Source: an uncultured Sphingomonadaceae bacterium
GTDB lineage: Bacteria; Pseudomonadota; Alphaproteobacteria; Sphingomonadales; Sphingomonadaceae
Assembly: GCA_947488625.1 (NCBI GenBank)
Contig: CANKZR010000001.1
Span: 1,302,001 to 1,366,000, forward strand
DNA: 64,000 nt
Direction of reading: 5' to 3'
Within the stretch, counting starts at the first letter, position 1. Each line of letters starts with the position of its first letter. The notes under the pieces are model-generated. The model ran no database searches. It saw nothing but the letters and a program-made list of their open reading frames with translations, and was not told the DNA's origin. Made by a program: the position numbers and the translations under genes. Positions 35,859 through 45,224 of this stretch are shown piece after piece.

Positions 35859-36923
35859 TCAACGGGCCATCGGCAGGTGGATGCGAAAGTGTGTCCATCC
35901 ACCGGCCTTGTCGCGCTCGTGACTGACGCGCCCGTCCATGTCACGAACCAGCTTTTGCACCAATGCCAGCCCAAGGCCCTGCCCGTTGGTCTTGTTGGTA
36001 ATGAAAGGTTCGAAAATGTCGTCATGGATCGATGGATCGATACCGAGGCCATTGTCGCTCACCTGGATTTCGATGGGCAGTTTCACCGGCCTCCCAAGGC
36101 GGATCACGTTCATCACGATACCGCTGACAAACCGCGTACGAACAACAAGCTGCGGCGAGACGACTTCGGCACAGGCATCGCGCGCATTGGCCATCAGGTT
36201 CACCAGCACCTGCACCAAAGCGCCTTCATTGGCGAGGACTGGTGGCAGCGATGGGTCGAATTCCTCGCGCCACGCTGCGCTGGAATCGCTTGATATGCGC
36301 ACGGTCTCGAAAGCGCGGTGGATCGCTTCGTGCAGGTTGATCGGCCCGACAGGCTCCGCGCGTTCGCGGCCGAGCCGCTGCATCCTGTCTATCAGCTGGG
36401 CTATGCGATCAACCTCGTCGGCGATCAGCCCGGTCAGCGTCTTTTCAGCTTCGCCGACCTTGCGCCCCAGCAATTGAGACGCGCCGCGGATGGCAGCAAG
36501 TGGGTTCTTGATTTCGTGCGCCAACACCGCAGGCCCTCGCAACTGCCCCCTGCGTTCGTAATTTTCGAAACGCTCCCCCTGGCTGGCATCGGATAGCGTC
36601 GCAACGCGCCATCCCGGGTGATTGGCCAGGGTAGATACGGTGATATTCAGCCGCAGGTCGTGATCGCCGACCCTTGCATCCACACCGCGCGCTGTCAGTT
36701 GGGTATCGGTCTCGCGCAGGCGATCGACGATGGTAGAACCGGTGAGGGACAAAAGATCGGGGAAAGGTCTGCCTTCCATGCGGGCCAGGCTGAGGCCAAG
36801 CAGGTTTTCAGCGGCAGGATTGGCTTCCCGGATCACGTGGTCGGGTGCGATCAGCAGCATGGCAAAGCCAAGGCCGTTGATCTGGTCGCGCGCAGCGGGA
36901 AGCGCGGCGTGAGGCTCGCTCAC
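35859..36923 (-). CDS. ntrB: Nitrogen regulation histidine kinase NtrB
   Basis: 354 residues from GTG at 36923, whose G-T-G-A overlaps the dusB stop; the frame remains open further upstream but only across dusB. An N-terminal PAS domain is followed by HisKA with [19 protein letters not shown] (His136) and the ATPase N and G boxes ([18 protein letters not shown]). No transmembrane helix is present, so it acts in the cytosol, controlling NtrC phosphorylation with PII signals. PII (glnB) is not in the window. Confidence 0.94.
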   Translation of the reverse strand: MSEPHAALPAARDQINGLGFAMLLIAPDHVIREANPAAENLLGLSLARMEGRPFPDLLSLTGSTIVDRLRETDTQLTARGVDARVGDHDLRLNITVSTLANHPGWRVATLSDASQGERFENYERRGQLRGPAVLAHEIKNPLAAIRGASQLLGRKVGEAEKTLTGLIADEVDRIAQLIDRMQRLGRERAEPVGPINLHEAIHRAFETVRISSDSSAAWREEFDPSLPPVLANEGALVQVLVNLMANARDACAEVVSPQLVVRTRFVSGIVMNVIRLGRPVKLPIEIQVSDNGLGIDPSIHDDIFEPFITNKTNGQGLGLALVQKLVRDMDGRVSHERDKAGGWTHFRIHLPMAR

Positions 36924-37942
36924 GCGGCCCGGCGCCTCAGGAAAGGTTCGTAAAAACGCTCCAGCTCGCCCAGCACTTGCGCACTGTCGTCGATGAAGTT
37001 CACCTTGTTGCGGAAATCGGCGCTGCCGTGCATTCCCTTGGTGTACCAACCCAGGTGCTTGCGGGCGATCTTCACGCCAACATCGTCGCCATAATGGACA
37101 AGCATGGCGCTGTAATGCTCGGTAACGGTTTCGTACTGCTCGTCGAACGATGGGCTCTCCAGCAATTCGCCGGTATGCCACCAGTGCATCACCTGCCCCA
37201 GGAGCCACGGTCTGCCATAGGCGCCCCGCCCTATCATCAAGCCATCGGCGCCTGATTGTTCCAGCGCGGTGGCGGCATCGTGAATGGAGCAGATATCGCC
37301 GTTCACGATCACAGGAATGGAAACCGCGTCCTTTACCTTGCGAATGAAGGACCAGTCCGCATTCCCCTTGTACATCTGGTTGCGCGTGCGACCGTGTACG
37401 GTGATCATCTTCACGCCCAGATCCTCCGCGATGCGGCTGAGTTCGGGCGCGTTCAGGCTGGCGTGGTCCCATCCCATGCGCATCTTCACCGTGACCGGCA
37501 CCGACACGGCTTTTACCGTGGCCTCCATCAATTTGGTGGCGAGGCCGACTTCGCGCATCAGGGCGCTGCCCGCCAGCTGGCCCACCACCTTGCGCACCGG
37601 GCAACCGAAGTTGATATCGATTACGGCTGCGCCATTGTCTTCCTGCATCTTCGCGGCTTCCGCCATCGAAGCGGGGTCGCAACCTACCAACTGCATCGAG
37701 ACCGGATCCTCGATTGGCGCCCAGGCGGCCTTCTGGATCGACTGGCGCGATTCGCGGATCGCCGCCTCGCTGGCAATCATCTCGGTCACGTTGAGGCCGG
37801 AGCCATATCGGCGCACTAGCGTGCGGAACGGCAGGTCGGTTACTCCGGTCATCGGCGCGAGCACGACAGGGCAGTCGATCCGCACGGGACCGATATCTAT
37901 GGGCGTTACAGCCGGGGGAGAAGGAAGTTGGGTTGTGGTCAT
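36920..37942 (-). CDS. dusB: tRNA-dihydrouridine synthase (NifR3/DusB)
   Basis: 340 residues, FMN-binding TIM barrel. [12 protein letters not shown] opens the barrel. The catalytic cysteine is Cys114 in [14 protein letters not shown] and GRGAYGRPW complete the FMN site. It reduces specific uridines of tRNA. Linkage to ntrB is the classic nifR3-ntrB order of alphaproteobacteria. It is the first gene of a run continuing to hflX; ispDF diverges from it across a 74-base gap. Confidence 0.95.
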   Translation of the reverse strand: MTTTQLPSPPAVTPIDIGPVRIDCPVVLAPMTGVTDLPFRTLVRRYGSGLNVTEMIASEAAIRESRQSIQKAAWAPIEDPVSMQLVGCDPASMAEAAKMQEDNGAAVIDINFGCPVRKVVGQLAGSALMREVGLATKLMEATVKAVSVPVTVKMRMGWDHASLNAPELSRIAEDLGVKMITVHGRTRNQMYKGNADWSFIRKVKDAVSIPVIVNGDICSIHDAATALEQSGADGLMIGRGAYGRPWLLGQVMHWWHTGELLESPSFDEQYETVTEHYSAMLVHYGDDVGVKIARKHLGWYTKGMHGSADFRNKVNFIDDSAQVLGELERFYEPFLRRRAA

Positions 37943-38016
37943 GATGGCTTGTGCCTAAAATATAGGCAGGCCCATAGTGGATTGCGAGCCTCGCCTCAAG
38001 CGGCTAGCGCGCTGGC

Positions 38017-39189
38017 GTGAACACCCGCGCCGCATCATCCCAGCCACCACCACGACTTGCCGCCGTAATCGTGGCTGCCGGTAAAGGATTGCGCGCTGGC
38101 CAGTCCATGCCCAAGCAATTCGCTCCGTATCGCGGCTCCACCGTATTGCGGAACGGGATCGAGGCGCTGCTGCGTGGCGGCGTGACCCGGTTCGCCATCG
38201 CCATTCCGGAAGGCGCAGACAACCTGGCCAACGATTGCCTGAATGGCATCGATGGCGTGTCGCTTGTGACAGGCGGAGCGACCCGGCAGGAGAGTGTCGC
38301 CCGCGCTCTGGAAGCGCTGACGGAAGATGCACCGGATATTGTGCTGATCCACGACGCCGCACGCCCCGATTGTCCGACGACAGTAATCGCGCGCCTTTGC
38401 GGCGCGCTCGACTCCAGTCCGGGCGCGATCCCCGTCCTGCCGGTGGTCGATTCCATGATCGTGGCCGATGGTGGCTTCATGACGGCGGACGCGAAGCGCG
38501 AAACCCTGCGCCGGGTTCAGACACCGCAGGCTTTTCGCTTCGAAGCGATCCTTGCAGCGCATCGCTCTTGGCATGGGGCACCGGATGCAGGTGACGATGC
38601 GCAAGTGTTGCGAGCGGCTGAAGGCGATGTCGCGCTGGTCGATGGTGACGAGCGACTGAAGAAACTCACATTCGCGGAGGATTTCATGGACCACGACAAG
38701 CCCACCCCGTCCGTGCGCGTGGGTTCCGGCTACGATGTCCACCGCCTTGCCGCTGGCGAGGAACTTTGGCTCTGCGGTGTAAAAGTCGATCATGACAAGG
38801 GTCTCGCCGGCCATTCCGATGCGGACGTGGGTCTTCACGCCGTGGTCGATGCCATTCTCGGTGCCGTGGCCCAGGGCGATATCGGGCAACACTTTCCTCC
38901 CAGCGATCCGCAATGGAAGGGCGCGCCATCGTCGCGGTTTGTGGAACATGCGGTCAAGCTGGCAGCAGAAGCGGGTTACCGCGTAGGCAATATCGACCTG
39001 ACACTGATTTGCGAGGCACCGAAGATCGGCCCGCACCGCAATGCCATGCGGGCAAGGCTGGCGGAACTTCTGGGCGTGATGGAGGGAAATGTCAGCGTGA
39101 AAGCGACGACCACCGAGAGGCTGGGCTTTACCGGACGCGGGGAAGGCATTGCAGCGCAGGCCATGGCGACTATGGTCGCGCGCACATGA
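38017..39189 (+). CDS. ispDF: Bifunctional IspD/IspF, MEP isoprenoid pathway
   Basis: 390 residues from GTG at 38017. Residues 1-225 are the CDP-ME synthase (IspD) with [10 protein letters not shown]...PKQF and IHDAARP. Residues 231-390 are the cyclodiphosphate synthase (IspF) with GSGYDVHR (metal ligands Asp and His), GHSDADV and [11 protein letters not shown]. The fusion performs two non-consecutive steps of the MEP pathway, as in many alphaproteobacteria. It overlaps the downstream CinA-like gene by 4 bases (ATGA). Confidence 0.96.
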   Translation: MNTRAASSQPPPRLAAVIVAAGKGLRAGQSMPKQFAPYRGSTVLRNGIEALLRGGVTRFAIAIPEGADNLANDCLNGIDGVSLVTGGATRQESVARALEALTEDAPDIVLIHDAARPDCPTTVIARLCGALDSSPGAIPVLPVVDSMIVADGGFMTADAKRETLRRVQTPQAFRFEAILAAHRSWHGAPDAGDDAQVLRAAEGDVALVDGDERLKKLTFAEDFMDHDKPTPSVRVGSGYDVHRLAAGEELWLCGVKVDHDKGLAGHSDADVGLHAVVDAILGAVAQGDIGQHFPPSDPQWKGAPSSRFVEHAVKLAAEAGYRVGNIDLTLICEAPKIGPHRNAMRARLAELLGVMEGNVSVKATTTERLGFTGRGEGIAAQAMATMVART

Positions 39190-39683
39190 CTGATTCCCTG
39201 CTCCCGAAGGATATCGTCGATCTCGCCCGCCGCGTGGTGGAGGAGAACACCGCTGCGGGCCGCACGATTGCGCTCGCCGAAAGCTGCACCGGCGGCCTCG
39301 TGGCGGCCGCGCTTACCGAGATACCTGGCAGTTCAGCCGTGCTCGACCGCTCGTTCGTCACCTATTCCAACGCCGCGAAACAGGGCGAACTGGGCGTTGC
39401 CAGCGATATCATAGAGGCATTCGGAGCGGTTTCGGTCGCCTGCGTATACGCCATGGCGCGCGGTGCGCTGGATCGCAGCGATGCGGATATCGCCGTGGCC
39501 ATCAGCGGCATTGCCGGCCCCGGTGGAGGTACAGACGGTAAGCCAGTGGGTACCGTAGTTTTCGCACGGCTGGAAAAGGGTCAGGAAAAGCCCGATGCAG
39601 AGGAGCGCCTGTTCGCAGACACCGGACGGTCCGGCGTGCGCGCTCAGGCGACGCTTTGCGCGCTGGAACTGTTGCTGCCGTAA
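39186..39683 (+). CDS. CinA C-terminal (PncC-like) nicotinamide-nucleotide amidase
   Basis: 165 residues from the ATG at 39186. The family signature [20 protein letters not shown] (catalytic Ser/Thr/Lys-rich site), then TYSNAAKQ and [17 protein letters not shown], is intact. It probably deamidates NMN to NaMN in pyridine-nucleotide salvage. The N-terminal CinA (MoCF) domain is absent, as in stand-alone PncC proteins. Its 3' end overlaps the convergent COQ10-like gene by 40 bases. Confidence 0.9.
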   Translation: MTDSLLPKDIVDLARRVVEENTAAGRTIALAESCTGGLVAAALTEIPGSSAVLDRSFVTYSNAAKQGELGVASDIIEAFGAVSVACVYAMARGALDRSDADIAVAISGIAGPGGGTDGKPVGTVVFARLEKGQEKPDAEERLFADTGRSGVRAQATLCALELLLP

Positions 39684-40105
39684 AGCTCGTGCGCGCGTTT
39701 CTCGAACGCGTCCACCATCTTGCGGAAAGCGCGGTCGATATACTGGCCCGCCAGCGTCTCGAACATCTTGCTCTTGAAGCTGAAATCGACTGCGAAATCG
39801 ATCTCGCAGCAATTATCTCCGCAGTTGCGAAAGATCCAGTTGTTGTCGAGATCGCGCAGCGGCCCGTCGATGTAGTGTACGTTGATCGCGTTGGGGCGGT
39901 TCTTCACCACCTTTGACGTGAACTTCTCGCGCAGGGCCTTGAAGCCCACCAGCATGTCGGCAGTCATCTCCGTATCGCTGTCCTGCCGCACACGCGTGGC
40001 GACAACCCAGGGAAGAAACTCCGGGTACTTGTCGACATCGGCCACGAGGTCGAACATCTGCTCAGCCGTATAGGGCAAGCGGTGCGTTTCGCGGATCGAC
40101 GGCAT
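39644..40105 (-). CDS. COQ10/RatA-type START-domain protein
   Basis: 153 residues: an SRPBCC (START) fold with PYTAEQMFDLVADVDKYPEFLPW at the start and a long C-terminal helix. These are hallmarks of the ubiquinone-binding COQ10 family, also annotated as RatA. In alphaproteobacteria it is thought to help coenzyme Q function in respiration; a toxin role is doubtful. It follows lipA with a TGATG overlap, a pairing often seen in alphaproteobacteria, and its 3' end runs 40 bases under the CinA-like gene. Confidence 0.9.
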   Translation of the reverse strand: MPSIRETHRLPYTAEQMFDLVADVDKYPEFLPWVVATRVRQDSDTEMTADMLVGFKALREKFTSKVVKNRPNAINVHYIDGPLRDLDNNWIFRNCGDNCCEIDFAVDFSFKSKMFETLAGQYIDRAFRKMVDAFEKRAHELYGSNSSSAQSVA

Positions 40106-41064
40106 CAGGCTTCGCGCCTTTCCTTTGCTGCCTGCTTTTCCAGCTTCGCCTCTCGCGCAGCGCGCATTTCGGCAAAGTCGTCGCCCGCGTGGTAGCTGGA
40201 GCGCGTGAGCGGCGTGGACGCCACTTGCAGGAAGCCCTTGGCCCGCGCAATGGAGCCGAAGGCGTCGAAAGCCTTCGGCGTCACGAAATCTTCTACCTTG
40301 GCGTGTTTCGGCGTCGGCTGGAGATACTGGCCCATGGTGATGAAATCCACGTCCGCACTGCGCATGTCGTCCATCACCTGATGAACTTCCAGCCGCTGTT
40401 CACCCAGGCCCAGCATGATGCCGGACTTGGTGAAAATCATCGGGTTGTGGCTTTTCACCTCTTCCAGCAATCGCAGCGAAGCATAGTAGCGCGCTCCGGG
40501 GCGGATGGTGGGGTAGAGCCGCGGCACGGTTTCCAGGTTGTGGTTGTACACGTCCGGCCCTGCCTCGCAGATCGCTTCCACCGCCGCACGCATCTTGCCG
40601 CGAAAATCGGGGGTGAGGATCTCGATGGTCATGTCGGGCGCTTCGCGGCGCAGCGCGTTGATCACCTTTACGAACTGCCCTGCCCCGCCATCGGGCAGAT
40701 CATCGCGGTCCACGCTGGTAATGACGATATGCTGCAAGCCCATCTTGGCCGCCGCAATCGCGGTGTTTTCCGGCTCCATCGGATCGACCAGACGCGGCAT
40801 GCCCGTCTTGACGTTGCAGAAAGCGCAGGCCCGCGTGCACACGTCGCCAAGGATCATCACCGTGGCGTGCTTCTTGCTCCAGCATTCCCCGATGTTCGGG
40901 CACGCTGCCTCCTCACACACCGTGTTGAGATTGAGGTCGCGCATTAGTTTGCGCGTTTCATGATAGCCCTTGCTGACAGGCGCCTTTACGCGAATCCAGT
41001 CGGGCTTGCGCAGGCGGGCCGGGCGTTCACCCTCGGGTTCTGGTGCGGTGGAGAGATCGTTCAT
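40105..41064 (-). CDS. lipA: Lipoyl synthase
   Basis: 319 residues from the ATG at 41064 (GTG at 41076 is an alternative). The two iron-sulfur motifs are present: the auxiliary cluster Cys50/55/61 ([12 protein letters not shown]) and the radical-SAM cluster CTRACAFC (Cys76/80/83). The enzyme inserts two sulfurs into octanoyl groups on lipoyl domains, serving the E2 protein encoded at 16.0 kb. It is translationally coupled to the COQ10-like gene. Confidence 0.96.
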   Translation of the reverse strand: MNDLSTAPEPEGERPARLRKPDWIRVKAPVSKGYHETRKLMRDLNLNTVCEEAACPNIGECWSKKHATVMILGDVCTRACAFCNVKTGMPRLVDPMEPENTAIAAAKMGLQHIVITSVDRDDLPDGGAGQFVKVINALRREAPDMTIEILTPDFRGKMRAAVEAICEAGPDVYNHNLETVPRLYPTIRPGARYYASLRLLEEVKSHNPMIFTKSGIMLGLGEQRLEVHQVMDDMRSADVDFITMGQYLQPTPKHAKVEDFVTPKAFDAFGSIARAKGFLQVASTPLTRSSYHAGDDFAEMRAAREAKLEKQAAKERREA

Positions 41065-41171
41065 ATCGATGCCCACTTAGGAGCCTGCCCCCCTTGGGGC
41101 AACCCGGCAATACGTCCTGATCCCATGCCTCCCCCTTGCACATTCTGCTAAATCGCGGCAGCGGTGTCACC

Positions 41172-41807
41172 ATGAAGACATTCAACGAACTGCTCGAAGG
41201 CTATACCCGCTTCCGCGAAGGCGATTGGAAGGTGCAGCACGATCGCTGGGAACAGCTGAAAGAAGGCCAGTCGCCAAGAGTGATGGTGATCGCCTGTTCC
41301 GACAGCCGCGTGGACCCTGCGCAGATTTTCGACGTGTCGCCCGGAGAGATTTTCGTCGTGCGCAATGTCGCCGCGCTCGTTCCCCCGTTCGAGATGACGC
41401 CCGGTCAGCATGGTGTATCCGCAGCGCTGGAATTTGCGGTGCAGTTCCTGAGAGTCAGCTCGGTCGTGGTGATGGGCCATGGCATGTGTGGCGGCTGCAA
41501 GGCGGCGCTGACGCAGGATCTGCACGGCAACGAACTGGGCGAAGGCGGCTTTGTCGCCAACTGGATCAACATGCTCGACGACGTGCGCGATCCCATCGCC
41601 GCAGACCACGGAACCACAGGCCGTGACGCGGAGCGCGCTATGGAACTGGCAGCGGTAAAGGTAAGCCTTCAGAACCTTCGCACCTTCCCCTACGTGAAGG
41701 ATAAAGAGGCGTCCGGCGATCTTAGCGTGCGCGGTGCTTACTTCGCGATTTCGGACGGTGTCCTGCACTTGCTGGACGAGGATAGCGGCGAGTTTCGCCC
41801 GGCCTGA
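41172..41807 (+). CDS. Beta-carbonic anhydrase
   Basis: 211 residues from the ATG at 41172; the frame is open 12 codons further but without family character. Zinc ligands are Cys42 in CSDSRVDP and His103/Cys106 in GHGMCGGC, with the Asp44-Arg46 dyad intact. It interconverts CO2 and bicarbonate, supplying bicarbonate to carboxylases and to carbamoyl phosphate synthetase (carB is near the right end). No signal peptide is seen, so it is cytosolic. Confidence 0.94.
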   Translation: MKTFNELLEGYTRFREGDWKVQHDRWEQLKEGQSPRVMVIACSDSRVDPAQIFDVSPGEIFVVRNVAALVPPFEMTPGQHGVSAALEFAVQFLRVSSVVVMGHGMCGGCKAALTQDLHGNELGEGGFVANWINMLDDVRDPIAADHGTTGRDAERAMELAAVKVSLQNLRTFPYVKDKEASGDLSVRGAYFAISDGVLHLLDEDSGEFRPA

Positions 41808-41833
41808 CCGAGAAACCGCGTATAAGAACGTCT

Positions 41834-41856
41834 GGTTTAGCTTAGTTAAGCAAACC
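41834..41856. terminator. Possible hairpin terminator downstream of carbonic anhydrase
   Basis: GGTTT-A-GCTT (41834-41843) pairs with AAGC-AAACC (41848-41856) around the loop AGTT, leaving one bulged A. It stands 27 bases after the carbonic anhydrase stop. It overlaps the end of the small opposite-strand ORF. No long T run follows. Confidence 0.35.
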
Positions 41857-42009
41857 CCGCCTGATCGCGGCGAACGCGGCCAGTGCACAGGGCACGGAGC
41901 CGATCAGCGCTAGGCGGGCCAGACTGATTGATGGCAGGTTTGCGCGCAAACCGGCATTCGCCTCGCACGCATACCAGTCTTCCAGATCATCGGGTTGGCC
42001 GTGTGTCAT
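41842..42009 (-). CDS. Hypothetical 55-residue protein
   Basis: A 55-codon frame from the ATG at 42009 to the TAA at 41842. The upstream AAAGGGG (4 bases before the ATG) resembles a ribosome site. The N-terminal half is acidic (QPDDLEDWYACEANAG). The C-terminal half has a hydrophobic stretch LALIGSVPCALAAFAAI ending in RRGLLN, possibly one membrane helix. No homologue is recognised. It fills most of an otherwise empty 334-base gap (41808-42141); I see no other feature there beyond the hairpin at its end. Confidence 0.4.
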   Translation of the reverse strand: MTHGQPDDLEDWYACEANAGLRANLPSISLARLALIGSVPCALAAFAAIRRGLLN

Positions 42010-42141
42010 GAGCCCCTTTGTAGGTTCAACAGATTGCCGAATTGTTGCAGGAGAAGCATAAATATTTGGGGTGTGCGCCAGTTCAGCATCGATATTTTCC
42101 GGCTCTTGCCTTCCCCCGCCCTCCCCGCCATGTAGCGCGCC

Positions 42142-42852
42142 ATGCCGGAAGCAGAACTCAAGAACATCGCCCTCCTGATCGACGCGGATAATGCCAGTCA
42201 TCATGGTATCGACCCCGTGCTTACCGTTCTGGCAGAACTGGGGCAGGTGAATATCCGCCGCGCCTATGGCAACTGGGCCAAGCCTGCGCTTTCCAACTGG
42301 AACAAGATTTCGCACCGCTTTGGCCTGCAACCGGTGCAGCAATTCGACCTGACGAAAGGCAAGAACGCCACCGATATCGCCATGACAATCGACGCGATCG
42401 ACTTGTTGAACGCGGGCAAGGTTGATGGCTTCGGCATCATGAGCAGCGACAGCGACTTTACCCCGCTCGTCACCCGGCTGCGGCAGGATGGACTGATCGT
42501 TTACGGATTCGGCAGCAACAAGGCGCCCGAAGCGTTCAAGACTGCCTGCACCCGTTATATCGATGTGGATCAGCTCATACGCACCAACTCCGCCGACGAG
42601 AAGAACGGCTCTGGCCCCGCCCTGGATCAGGACCTGGTCAATCTTCTTGGCGATGCATGGCGGGCCGCCAGCCGCGATGACGAGGGGTATGCGCGGCTAC
42701 ACGAAGTGGGCCAGATCGCCGGCAACCGTTCCAGCTTCGACGTACGCAATCACGGCTTCAAGCGCCTGTCCGACCTGATGCGTGCCGCCAGCGACAACTT
42801 CAAGATGGAACGCCGCGACGACAAGCAACTGTATGTAAAGCGGCTGCGCTAG
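42142..42852 (+). CDS. NYN-domain nuclease with LOTUS (OST-HTH) domain
   Basis: 236 residues. The N-terminal NYN/PIN-like domain carries ALLIDADNAS (Asp14, Asp16), KGKNATDIAMTIDAIDLL (Asp78, Asp84) and SSDSDFTPLV (Asp103, Asp105), the acidic set for metal-dependent RNA cleavage. The C-terminal ~70 residues (ALDQDLVNLLGDAW... to the end) fit an OST-HTH/LOTUS fold, a small RNA-binding winged helix. The combination suggests a ribonuclease acting on structured RNA; the target is unknown. It stands alone. Confidence 0.85.
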   Translation: MPEAELKNIALLIDADNASHHGIDPVLTVLAELGQVNIRRAYGNWAKPALSNWNKISHRFGLQPVQQFDLTKGKNATDIAMTIDAIDLLNAGKVDGFGIMSSDSDFTPLVTRLRQDGLIVYGFGSNKAPEAFKTACTRYIDVDQLIRTNSADEKNGSGPALDQDLVNLLGDAWRAASRDDEGYARLHEVGQIAGNRSSFDVRNHGFKRLSDLMRAASDNFKMERRDDKQLYVKRLR

Positions 42853-43107
42853 GAGCCTGGCGGCGCGCTTTCCTACTTAAGCGGCTTGGACGCAGGGCAA
42901 TGCTCATGCAGCCCTCCCCTTCACCTTGCCGACCTGACCGCAGAGCGCAGCCTAACCCGCTGTTATACAGCCCGAATACGGTGAACCGGCTTTTCGACCC
43001 AGGACAGTGTTCCAGGTGTTCCACATTAGCAATTGTTAGCGGCCATCCGGCACGAATTTGTGTCTCGTCCGTTAGGGGCAAAACCATACAGTGGAGACAA
43101 CAGGGCA

Positions 43108-43932
43108 ATGGTCGACAAATCAGAGAAGTTCAATTGGCTGGTCCGCGTGGGCTATTTCAGCCGCGCCATCCTATATTCGGTCCTGGGCCTGATCGCGCTT
43201 ACCAGCGCCCAGCAGATTGCGCAGGGTACCAACGGCATTTTCCAGGCAATCGAGAACTATCCGGCGGGCACGGTGATCCTGTGGATCATGGTGATCGGCC
43301 TTACCGCATACGCCCTGTTCCGGTTCTGCTCTCCGCTGTTCGATATCGAGAACAACGGGTCGGACAAAAAGGGTTGGGCCAAGCGGATCGGTCATGCCGG
43401 TAGCGGCATCGGCCACCTTGCACTTGCCTATTCCGCCTACAAGTTTGCCAGCAGCGATAGCGGCGGCTCAGGCGGTTCGGGTAGCGGCGGTTCCGGTGGT
43501 GGCGCTCAAGAGGCGGCCTCCGGTGTCCTTTCGATGGAGTTCGGTGGTACCGTAATCGGCATTCTCGGCCTTATCTTCTTCATCGTTGCCATCTTTCAGG
43601 TGAAGAAGGGCATTACCGGCGAATTCATGCATCGCATCAGCGGGCAGGCTCCTTCGGCCACCCGTTGGCTTGGCGGTGCCGGGTTCCTAGCGCGCGGTGT
43701 GGTCTATGCCGTGATCGGCTGGTCGCTGTTCAAGGCAGGTTTCATGTCGGCGAGTGCGGAGCAGGTGAAAACCCTTGGCGACGCGGTGGCAAGTCTGGCG
43801 GGTGAAGGCTTCATCTTTACCCTTACCGCAATCGGTCTGCTGCTGTTCGGCATCTTCAGCCTGATCCTGGCGCGCTACCGGATTATTCCAGAGCTTGACA
43901 AGAGTGCCGGGGTTCCCAACTTCCGCGCATGA
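43108..43932 (+). CDS. DUF1206 membrane protein
   Basis: 274 residues from the ATG at 43108, chosen for the GGAG site at 43092-43095 and the family-like start FNWLVRVGYFSRAILYSVLG. Six transmembrane segments are arranged as repeated pairs, each beginning with a (G)-(Y/F)-x-(A/S)-R-(A/G)-type turn (VGYFSRAI, AGFLARGVVYA). A glycine/serine linker of about 20 residues (coding about 43460-43505) splits the protein. Function is unknown. Its stop overlaps the Grx-MauE gene start by 4 bases. The 255-base gap upstream shows no gene. Confidence 0.85.
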   Translation: MVDKSEKFNWLVRVGYFSRAILYSVLGLIALTSAQQIAQGTNGIFQAIENYPAGTVILWIMVIGLTAYALFRFCSPLFDIENNGSDKKGWAKRIGHAGSGIGHLALAYSAYKFASSDSGGSGGSGSGGSGGGAQEAASGVLSMEFGGTVIGILGLIFFIVAIFQVKKGITGEFMHRISGQAPSATRWLGGAGFLARGVVYAVIGWSLFKAGFMSASAEQVKTLGDAVASLAGEGFIFTLTAIGLLLFGIFSLILARYRIIPELDKSAGVPNFRA

Positions 43933-44711
43933 ATTCAACAAGTTCTCATCCCGAACAGGAGGCGCGCGGATCCAAGCACGCGCGCCTCCACCGCATGGTG
44001 ATGGAGAAGCATGTCTGTCCCTATGGGCTCAAGGCAAAGTGGTTGCTGGAGCGCAATGGATACGAAGTTGAGGATCACTACCTCACCACTCGTGAAGAAA
44101 CCGACGCTTTCAAGCAAAAGCATGACGTGAAAACGACGCCCCAGGTCTTCATCGAAGGAAAGCGCATCGGCGGTTACGACGCGCTGCGCGCGCATTTTGG
44201 CGATCCACCCAGGGACGATAGCGAAACAAGCTATACTCCGGTCCTGGCGGTATTTGCAGTCGGCCTGGGTCTGGCCTTGGCTTTAAGCTGGTGGAGCTTC
44301 GGAACCCCGATCACCATTCGCGCTGGCGAGTGGTTCGTCGCGTTTTCCATGGCCATGCTGGCGATGCTCAAACTGCAGGATGTGGAACAGTTCTCCACGA
44401 TGTTCCTTGGCTACGACCTGCTGGCAAAGCGGTGGGTGCCGTACGCCTACCTCTACCCTTTTCTCGAGGCTGTGGCAGCGATCCTCATGGCAGGCAGGCT
44501 GCTACCGTGGCTCTCCGTTCCGATTGCGCTGATCATCGGCACGATAGGCGCAGTGAGCGTAATCTACGCCGTCTATGTGCAAAAGCGCGAGATCAAGTGC
44601 GCCTGCGTGGGCGGCAGTGCGAATGTTCCTCTCGGTTTTGTCTCGCTAACTGAAAATCTCGCAATGATGGCCATGGGCATCTGGATGGTTGTCAGGCCCG
44701 TAGTGCTGTGA
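43929..44711 (+). CDS. Glutaredoxin fused to a MauE-like membrane domain
   Basis: 260 residues. Residues 20-97 are a glutaredoxin with the active site HVCPYG (Cys30) and TTPQVFIEGKRIGGYD. Residues 100-260 contain four transmembrane segments with a CAC pair in IKCACVGG, resembling MauE/DoxX-type quinone or disulfide-transfer membrane domains. The fusion suggests electron passage between a cytosolic thiol and the membrane; its exact partner is not known. It overlaps the DUF1206 gene by 4 bases and is 3 bases from the convergent lipoprotein gene. Confidence 0.8.
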   Translation: MNSTSSHPEQEARGSKHARLHRMVMEKHVCPYGLKAKWLLERNGYEVEDHYLTTREETDAFKQKHDVKTTPQVFIEGKRIGGYDALRAHFGDPPRDDSETSYTPVLAVFAVGLGLALALSWWSFGTPITIRAGEWFVAFSMAMLAMLKLQDVEQFSTMFLGYDLLAKRWVPYAYLYPFLEAVAAILMAGRLLPWLSVPIALIIGTIGAVSVIYAVYVQKREIKCACVGGSANVPLGFVSLTENLAMMAMGIWMVVRPVVL

Positions 44712-44714
44712 GGC

Positions 44715-45224
44715 TCAGGCTCCGCAGTTGACCGTGCCCGTGCCCTGGTAGATCACGCGGTCCCAGCGATCGCGCAACCATACCGTCCCTTCATACAGAG
44801 CGCCGCCTCCTTCTCCGATCTCCTCGACGGCCTGCTCGTCGTCGATTTCCAGCCGCAGCGAATACTCACGGCCATTGTACAAGGAGCGTGTTCCGGCGGG
44901 CAACTCTCGCGACCCGGGATCGGCCGCGAAGCGCAAAAGGTTGTCATCAATCTTCACATAGGCATCTACCTCGCGGGCAATTACCCGCGCACCCATGCTC
45001 GTTCCCGGCGCGTAAGAGCACGCAAGACCGAAGAGATCGTTCGCTTCGATATCGGGATATAGGATCGGTTCAGGCACCACCTCGATCAGCGGAGGGGCGG
45101 TATCGTTGGCATCGCGCACCCACTCCACCACGGCGCGGTCCTCATCGGCCCTTTCAGCGTCGCTGATCCCATCGCCGCAGGATGCTGTCGCCAGACCGAC
45201 CACCAGGATGACAAACAGTCTCAT
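44715..45224 (-). CDS. Hypothetical lipoprotein
   Basis: 169 residues from the ATG at 45224. The sequence opens with MRLFVILVVGLATASC, a lipoprotein signal ending in a TASC lipobox with Cys16. The mature part is acidic with one further cysteine pair (LACSY and the terminal VNCGA); it has no recognised domain. The ATG overlaps the mutL stop (ATGA), so it depends on the mutL transcript. Its function is unknown. Confidence 0.7.
   Translation of the reverse strand: MRLFVILVVGLATASCGDGISDAERADEDRAVVEWVRDANDTAPPLIEVVPEPILYPDIEANDLFGLACSYAPGTSMGARVIAREVDAYVKIDDNLLRFAADPGSRELPAGTRSLYNGREYSLRLEIDDEQAVEEIGEGGGALYEGTVWLRDRWDRVIYQGTGTVNCGA

Noticed and set aside
36924-37682. N-terminal extension of ntrB reading through dusB to 37682
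   Set aside because: The upstream part is the dusB gene in another frame; a GTG at 36923 overlapping the dusB stop gives a normal-length NtrB.
39644-40105. RatA toxin of a toxin-antitoxin pair
   Set aside because: The neighbour is lipA, not a RatB antitoxin gene, and the START domain fits the coenzyme Q-binding COQ10 role better.
43455-43510. Short GGC/GGT-rich repeats as possible CRISPR or microsatellite
   Set aside because: They encode the Gly/Ser linker of the DUF1206 protein and have no spacer-repeat structure.
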